DNA from: JBDKGV01 sp039798005
GTDB lineage: Bacteria; Fibrobacterota; Fibrobacteria; UBA5070
Reading direction: 5' to 3'
Length of the DNA: 14,848 bases
NCBI GenBank assembly: GCA_039798005.1
Contig: JBDKGV010000076.1
Location: forward strand, 1-14,848
The position numbers and the translations under genes are program-made. The notes under the pieces were generated by a model. It was given only the letters and a program-made list of their open reading frames with translations, did no database searches and was not told the DNA's origin. Positions 13,333 through 14,848 of this stretch are shown here, piece after piece; position 1 is the first letter of the stretch; every line of letters starts with the position of its first letter.

Positions 13333-14848
13333 TGCAAGCCATCCAACTGCGTGGGGTGCGAACTCGCAACCTGCGTGGTTTTGACGTCTCCTTTCGCTTG
13401 GGGACCTGGACCAATGTCCTGGGTGTTTCCGGTTCCGGGAAGACCTCCCTGTGTTTTCATACCCTGCATGCCTTGGCTCAGCACTGGTTCCTGTCCGCCA
13501 TGGCTCCTGCGGCGCGGATGCTGTTGGAGGAGATTCCTCATCCCGTGCTGGATGCGGCCCACGGCCTGATCCCTACTCTTGCCTTGGAGCAGGGGCAGGA
13601 ACGCATCGGGCCGCGGATGCGGGCGATGGATGTCGCAGGGGTCGATCTGCCGCTGCGCAGCCTGATGGTGGCCTGTGGGCAGGCGGTGTCCCCGGTTACG
13701 GGTCAAGTCCTGCGTTCTTGGATCCCGGCCGAGATCGCCGATTGGTTGATTGAACACTGCCTTGGCGTCAAGGTGCAGGCACTGTTTCCCGTTGGCAAGC
13801 ACACGGCCGGATACTGGATGCAGCGCGGCTTTACGCGTGCCGTGGTGGCAGGGGATGCCTGCGAATTGGAAGACCCGTCCCGGGAACTGGCCGCTTCCGA
13901 TTGGATCGTGGTCGATCGCCTCGTGGCGGAGGGAAAGTATCGCCAGCGCCTGGGTGAGGCCATGGGGTTGTGCTTGGCAAGTGGTGGTGGCCGGGGCGCC
14001 GTTTTGGTGATGGAAGTGACGGGGTCGCGCATCGTCGAATTTTCGGACCATCCACGATGCCCGGAAAGCGATCGGGAGGTGCCTCGTGCGACGATGGGCG
14101 CGCTGTCGCCCAATTCCGTGCAAGGGGCTTGTCCGGATTGTGCCGGAACGGGGCTGGTGGAAGAGCGACCGTGCCCGGGTTGCGATGGCCACGGGCTTGG
14201 AGAGGCCTCCCGCTGGGTTCGGCTCGGTGGCCTGTCCATGCCGGACATGCTGGCCTTGAGCTTTCGTGAGATGTCCGCCTGGCTTGCCTCCAGTGGATTG
14301 CTTGAGCATCCGCAGGAAGCGATCCGCCAGACCGCCTCCGAATTGGCGGGGCGATTCGACTGCTTGGATCGCCTTGGATTGGGGTATCTGCAGATCGGAC
14401 GCAAGGCGCATGCGCTTTCCTTCGGGGAGCATCATCGGCTCAAGCTTGCGCTCCTGACGGGATATCCGTTGTCGGGAGTCTGCTATGTGCTCGACGAACC
14501 GTCCACGGGCCTGCATCCAAGCGATGCAAGCCGGATGCAAGAGCACCTGAAGGCCTTGGTCGGTGCAGGCAACACCCTGGTCGTGGTCGAGCATCGGCTT
14601 CGCGACCTCGCAGGGGACCGGGTCGTCGAGATCGGCCCGGGACCCGGCGGGGAAGGCGGGGATCTGGTCTTCAACGGAGATTTGACGGAATTTGTCAAAT
14701 CGGATTCGCCAAGCGCGATCCTCGGTCGCCGATCGCTGTCTCCTTCCGGTCCCGTTCCAAGGGAATTCCTGCGTCTGGAAGGCGCCACCGGCCGCAACCT
14801 CAAGGGTGCAGGCTTGGATGTCGCGTTGGGCGGGGTCACTGGCGTATG
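13332..14848 (+). CDS. Divergent UvrA-like ABC ATPase (3'-truncated by window edge)
   Basis: The frame opens at ATG 13332 (TGATG overlap with the receiver gene) and has no stop before the window ends, giving 505 residues. It is clearly UvrA-family: Walker A GVSGSGKTSL (31-40), the HGLIPTLALEQ segment, IVVDRL, LSPNSVQGACPDCAGTG, Walker B VLDEPSTGLHP (386-396), switch VVVEHRL (His421) and the start of a second ABC half (LRLEGATGRNLKGAGLDV, ending GVTGV at the Walker A). It differs from canonical UvrA, which excises damaged DNA with UvrBC. The ABC signature LSGGE is LSFGE (362-366) and the following QRIRLA is HHRLKLA. One zinc pair near residue 118 is lost (SPVTG where CPxCG is usual). Only 10 residues separate CPDC (267-270) from CPGC (281-284), where UvrA has a large insertion domain. 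Whether it is a repair protein, a UvrA2/resistance-type paralogue or a repurposed ATPase cannot be told. Confidence 0.88.
   Translation, partial: MQAIQLRGVRTRNLRGFDVSFRLGTWTNVLGVSGSGKTSLCFHTLHALAQHWFLSAMAPAARMLLEEIPHPVLDAAHGLIPTLALEQGQERIGPRMRAMDVAGVDLPLRSLMVACGQAVSPVTGQVLRSWIPAEIADWLIEHCLGVKVQALFPVGKHTAGYWMQRGFTRAVVAGDACELEDPSRELAASDWIVVDRLVAEGKYRQRLGEAMGLCLASGGGRGAVLVMEVTGSRIVEFSDHPRCPESDREVPRATMGALSPNSVQGACPDCAGTGLVEERPCPGCDGHGLGEASRWVRLGGLSMPDMLALSFREMSAWLASSGLLEHPQEAIRQTASELAGRFDCLDRLGLGYLQIGRKAHALSFGEHHRLKLALLTGYPLSGVCYVLDEPSTGLHPSDASRMQEHLKALVGAGNTLVVVEHRLRDLAGDRVVEIGPGPGGEGGDLVFNGDLTEFVKSDSPSAILGRRSLSPSGPVPREFLRLEGATGRNLKGAGLDVALGGVTGV

Noticed and set aside
13260..14594. 444-residue open frame on the minus strand
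   Set aside because: It lies opposite the uvrA-like gene, whose translation carries Walker, zinc and switch motifs throughout. The minus-strand product is low in complexity and matches no family.

Overview
The window is a gene-dense stretch of a GC-rich chromosome, with every supported gene on the + strand. The source is probably a flagellated Gram-negative bacterium. It carries flhA-flhF-flhG, a lipoprotein with a clear lipobox and a secreted protein with a Sec signal peptide. The phylum cannot be fixed from the sequence; a Fibrobacterota/FCB-like lineage is only a guess. There is no rRNA, tRNA, CRISPR array, insertion sequence or other mobile element, and no gene-free gap longer than about 210 bases.

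Layout. (1) 1-1845: the C-terminal three quarters of pheT, cut by the window edge. (2) 1894-3024: an unusual STAS + DUF2225-like zinc-ribbon protein. (3) 3025-3235: a 211-base intergenic region with a candidate 26-residue membrane peptide and a promoter. (4) 3236-9133: a flagellar cluster made of a beta-propeller lipoprotein, flhA, flhF and flhG, joined by overlaps or a 9-base gap. (5) 9159-10553: a large secreted protein with a repeat-like N-terminal half and two Ig-like C-terminal domains, followed by a hairpin terminator. (6) 10661 to the window end: argF (ornithine carbamoyltransferase), a single-domain KaiC-like ATPase, two 98-residue three-helix membrane proteins, a stand-alone receiver protein, and a shortened, divergent UvrA-like ABC ATPase that runs off the end. 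The UvrA-like frame stays open to base 14848.

How the genes may work together. FlhA is the export-gate protein of the flagellar type III secretion system. FlhF and FlhG set flagellar position and number. The lipoprotein is translationally coupled to flhA, so it may be a flagellum-associated or co-regulated envelope protein. In the last block every one of five gene junctions has the same one-base TGATG overlap, which implies tight translational coupling. The block KaiC-like ATPase / membrane protein / membrane protein / receiver is the best candidate for an undescribed signalling module. Its two membrane proteins have the same length and topology and may be a tandem duplication. The KaiC-like protein lacks the paired phospho-sites of clock KaiC.

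Regulation. Three boundaries (before the STAS gene, before the lipoprotein and before argF) carry an extended -10 element of the form TGnTAnnAT without a recognisable -35. In the first two the element lies exactly 9 bases before the start codon, which would give nearly leaderless transcripts.
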